Positions 6,343 through 7,458 of a stretch of DNA of 7,458 bases are shown here, piece by piece. The DNA lies in NCBI GenBank assembly GCA_017632495.1, contig JAGBRG010000221.1:1-7458 (forward strand). Direction: 5' to 3'. A program made the translations under genes and the position numbers. The notes beneath the pieces were generated by a model, which saw only the letters and a program-made list of their open reading frames with translations, had not been told where the DNA came from and did not search any database. The stretch is from Spirochaetales bacterium. Its GTDB lineage: Bacteria > Spirochaetota > Spirochaetia > Sphaerochaetales > Sphaerochaetaceae. Position 1 is the stretch's first letter. Every line of letters begins with the position of its first letter.

Positions 6343-7274
6343 TATCCAAGAAGGCTCATCAGCTGTTTCATTTCAGACTTTGTGAAAGGTCTGAACTTCA
6401 TATCATATTTGCCGTTTACGATGTACTTGGGATCCAACCACAACAGATCATAGAACTCATTTGCAATAATCTCCTGATCCAGGCTGGGAATCTCATAGAA
6501 GAATGTTGTCCAGCTGAAAAACGGCCCCTTGAGAGTCCATTTTCCAAGATAACTTGTCTTAAGATCTGAGAATCTTATTGCCGTTTCCTCTCTAAGCTCT
6601 CTGATTGCAGTATCAAGTTCGTATTTATCATCCTCATCTCTGTCAAATGTTCCGCCTGGAACAGTCCAGGTTCCTTCAAACGGGATGGTAGATCTCTTTC
6701 CCATCAGAATCTTTCCGTCCATCACAAGGCCAATTCCTGCACCGTGGAAAGGAAATCTTGATGTTGAAAGCTGGATTCCGATCTTGGGAGTTACTGCAAT
6801 GTCATCTGTCATTGAGAAATCTATGTCGGCTCCTGCAAAGATTGAGACTGAGTTTCCGATGTAGTAAGCAAGCTTTGTGTAAAGAACCGAGTTGAAATGG
6901 AATGTGGTGTCGCTGTTTATGGTTCTGATATCCATTCCAAGGCCAAGGTCAATTGTCATTGAGAAGTTCTTTGTGTATTTGATGGTACCGCCTGCTTTTG
7001 CCATGAAGGAGAAGTTGTAGAAACCGGAAGAAAGATGTGGATAGTCGTAGTATCTGAAGTCAAACTGTGTTCCTACAGAGATTCCGCGCCAGACGTAGTT
7101 TCTGTATCCAAGTCCAAGTCCCAGGCCGTAGTTGGATTCGAGTGTCCCAACATCGAAGGTGTGACGTTGATAGGAGTAGGGGTCAAACTGGATTTCAAAG
7201 ACAGAGGTTCCTGCAAAGATGCAGGAAAGAGAAAGAATACAGATGGCAAATACAATAATAAGCTTCTTGGTCAT
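6339..7274 (-). CDS. Outer-membrane beta-barrel / Nudix hydrolase fusion protein
   Basis: This 311-residue protein joins two unrelated modules. Residues 1-21 are a signal peptide (MTKK, hydrophobic core, cleavage likely after Ala21 in IFAG). Residues 22 to about 173 show roughly eight alternating amphipathic strands rich in Gly and aromatics (for example YGLGLGLGYRNY and FSMTIDLGLGMDI), as in small OmpA/OmpX-like barrels. Residues from about 176 on are a Nudix domain: GAGIGLVMDGKILMGKRS, GTWTVPGG (201-208), then a Nudix box with Gly208, Glu214, Arg225, Glu226, Glu229 and Glu230. The box has three extra residues between Glu214 and Arg225, and Ala232 where Gly is usual. The metal-binding REL-EE glutamates are intact, so hydrolysis is possible; the substrate is unknown. 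Exported as a barrel, the Nudix part would face the periplasm, where nucleotide substrates are scarce. There is no Shine-Dalgarno before the ATG at 7274, but the signal peptide fixes the start. A lipoprotein reading (SLSC, Cys18) is possible but the lipobox is poor. The Nudix call is firm; the barrel is likely. Confidence 0.85.
   Translation of the reverse strand: MTKKLIIVFAICILSLSCIFAGTSVFEIQFDPYSYQRHTFDVGTLESNYGLGLGLGYRNYVWRGISVGTQFDFRYYDYPHLSSGFYNFSFMAKAGGTIKYTKNFSMTIDLGLGMDIRTINSDTTFHFNSVLYTKLAYYIGNSVSIFAGADIDFSMTDDIAVTPKIGIQLSTSRFPFHGAGIGLVMDGKILMGKRSTIPFEGTWTVPGGTFDRDEDDKYELDTAIRELREETAIRFSDLKTSYLGKWTLKGPFFSWTTFFYEIPSLDQEIIANEFYDLLWLDPKYIVNGKYDMKFRPFTKSEMKQLMSLLGY
6372..6395. other. Hairpin just inside the convergent gene end
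   Basis: TTCAGACTTT (6372-6381) pairs with AAA-GTCTGAA (6385-6395, one bulged G) around a GTG loop. It lies 30 nt past the phosphatase stop and within the last codons of the barrel-Nudix gene. There is no T-tract, so it is at best a weak or factor-assisted 3' end signal. It may also be coincidental to the coding sequence. Confidence 0.3.
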
Positions 7275-7283
7275 GATAGGGTG

Positions 7284-7292
7284 ATGATAGCA
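7284..7292 (-). promoter_or_regulatory. Putative extended -10 of the barrel-Nudix gene
   Basis: On the minus strand TGC (7292-7290) precedes TATCAT (7289-7284), an extended -10. No good -35 lies upstream. Transcription would start around 7277, only about 3 nt before the ATG, and no ribosome binding site is present, so the message may be nearly leaderless. A second TATCAT overlaps the ATG (7278-7273) and is less suitable. Confidence 0.4.
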
Positions 7293-7314
7293 AATTGTTG
7301 AGTAAACGAAAAGG

Positions 7315-7354
7315 GACGCCAGAAAAGGGAATCGCGCCCTACGGCGCCCGCCTT
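7315..7354. repeat. 40-bp GC-rich direct repeat, copy 1
   Basis: This is identical over 40 bp to 7386-7425, with a period of 71 bp. About two thirds of its bases are G or C, clearly more than the surrounding genes. Inside it GCGCC (7334-7338) and GGCGC (7343-7347) can form a 5-bp hairpin with a CTAC loop. The 9-mer GAAAAGGGA occurs four times across the region (7308, 7322, 7361, 7393), and the 14-mer GAAAAGGGAATCGC three times (7322, 7361, 7393). The structure resembles a REP-like intergenic element. It lies upstream of the barrel-Nudix promoter. Confidence 0.85.
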
Positions 7355-7385
7355 TTTGGGGAAAAGGGAATCGCCTTCACCTCCC

Positions 7386-7425
7386 GACGCCAGAAAAGGG
7401 AATCGCGCCCTACGGCGCCCGCCTT
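7386..7425. repeat. 40-bp GC-rich direct repeat, copy 2
   Basis: This exact second copy of 7315-7354 has the same internal hairpin at 7405-7418. The 31 bp between the copies is not unique sequence: it contains a further partial copy of the repeat core (7361-7374). Sequence on either side of the two 40-bp units differs, so the unit boundaries are sharp. Confidence 0.85.
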
Positions 7426-7429
7426 CGTC

Positions 7430-7452
7430 GAAAGGCAATGCACCTGCCTTTC
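7430..7452. other. Hairpin at the right edge
   Basis: GAAAGGCA (7430-7437) pairs perfectly with TGCCTTTC (7445-7452) around a 7-nt loop. No T-tract follows on either strand within the window. It may belong to the adjacent repeat cluster or be a terminator-like structure of a gene beyond the edge. Confidence 0.4.
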
Positions 7453-7458
7453 TCCTCG

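Noticed and set aside
6700..6725. Internal start producing a separate cytosolic Nudix protein
   Set aside because: Possible GTG/ATG codons near residue 184-185 would remove the first strand of the Nudix fold, and the purine-rich site before them is poorly spaced.
7315..7425. CRISPR array (40-bp repeats, 31-bp spacer)
   Set aside because: There are only two full copies, the supposed spacer itself contains the repeat core, there is no cas gene, and the composition fits a REP-like element better.

Overview
The window looks like a chromosomal segment of a diderm bacterium, most likely a spirochaete of the Treponema/Sphaerochaeta type. Three things point that way: an exported beta-barrel protein, a short group 2-type sigma factor behind a sigma-54 promoter (the arrangement known from Borrelia rpoS), and a HAMP-SpoIIE phosphatase, with AGA dominating the arginine codons. 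The taxonomic call is an inference. There are no tRNA, rRNA, transposase or cas genes.

Layout. Positions 1-186 (minus) hold the first 62 codons of a PlsC-type acyltransferase that runs off the left edge. Divergent from it, 292-747 (plus) encodes a 151-residue cysteine-rich protein I do not recognise. After 143 bp of non-coding DNA, 891-1748 (plus) encodes a sigma-70 family factor of 285 residues, without region 1.1. It is preceded by an almost perfect -24/-12 (sigma-54) promoter and followed by a strong terminator. Positions 1915-4611 (plus) encode pyruvate phosphate dikinase with its own promoter and terminator. Positions 4717-6342 (plus) encode a membrane-anchored PP2C/SpoIIE phosphatase (TM, Cache-like sensor, TM, HAMP, phosphatase). 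It meets, tail to tail with a 4-bp overlap, a minus-strand gene (7274-6339) encoding a signal peptide, an 8-strand-like outer-membrane barrel and a C-terminal Nudix hydrolase domain in one polypeptide. The right end, 7275-7458, is non-coding and holds two identical 40-bp GC-rich repeats plus shorter copies of their core.

How the genes may work together. The genes appear to be mostly single transcription units rather than an operon. Two regulators are present: the sigma factor, apparently the lower tier of a sigma-54 to sigma-70-family cascade, and the phosphatase, a class that often feeds partner-switching control of sigma factors. No anti-sigma or STAS antagonist gene is visible here, so a link between the two is only a hypothesis. 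The dikinase is a housekeeping PPi-linked glycolytic enzyme. The most unusual items are the sigma-54 promoter in front of the sigma factor and the barrel-Nudix fusion, which would place a Nudix domain in the periplasm.
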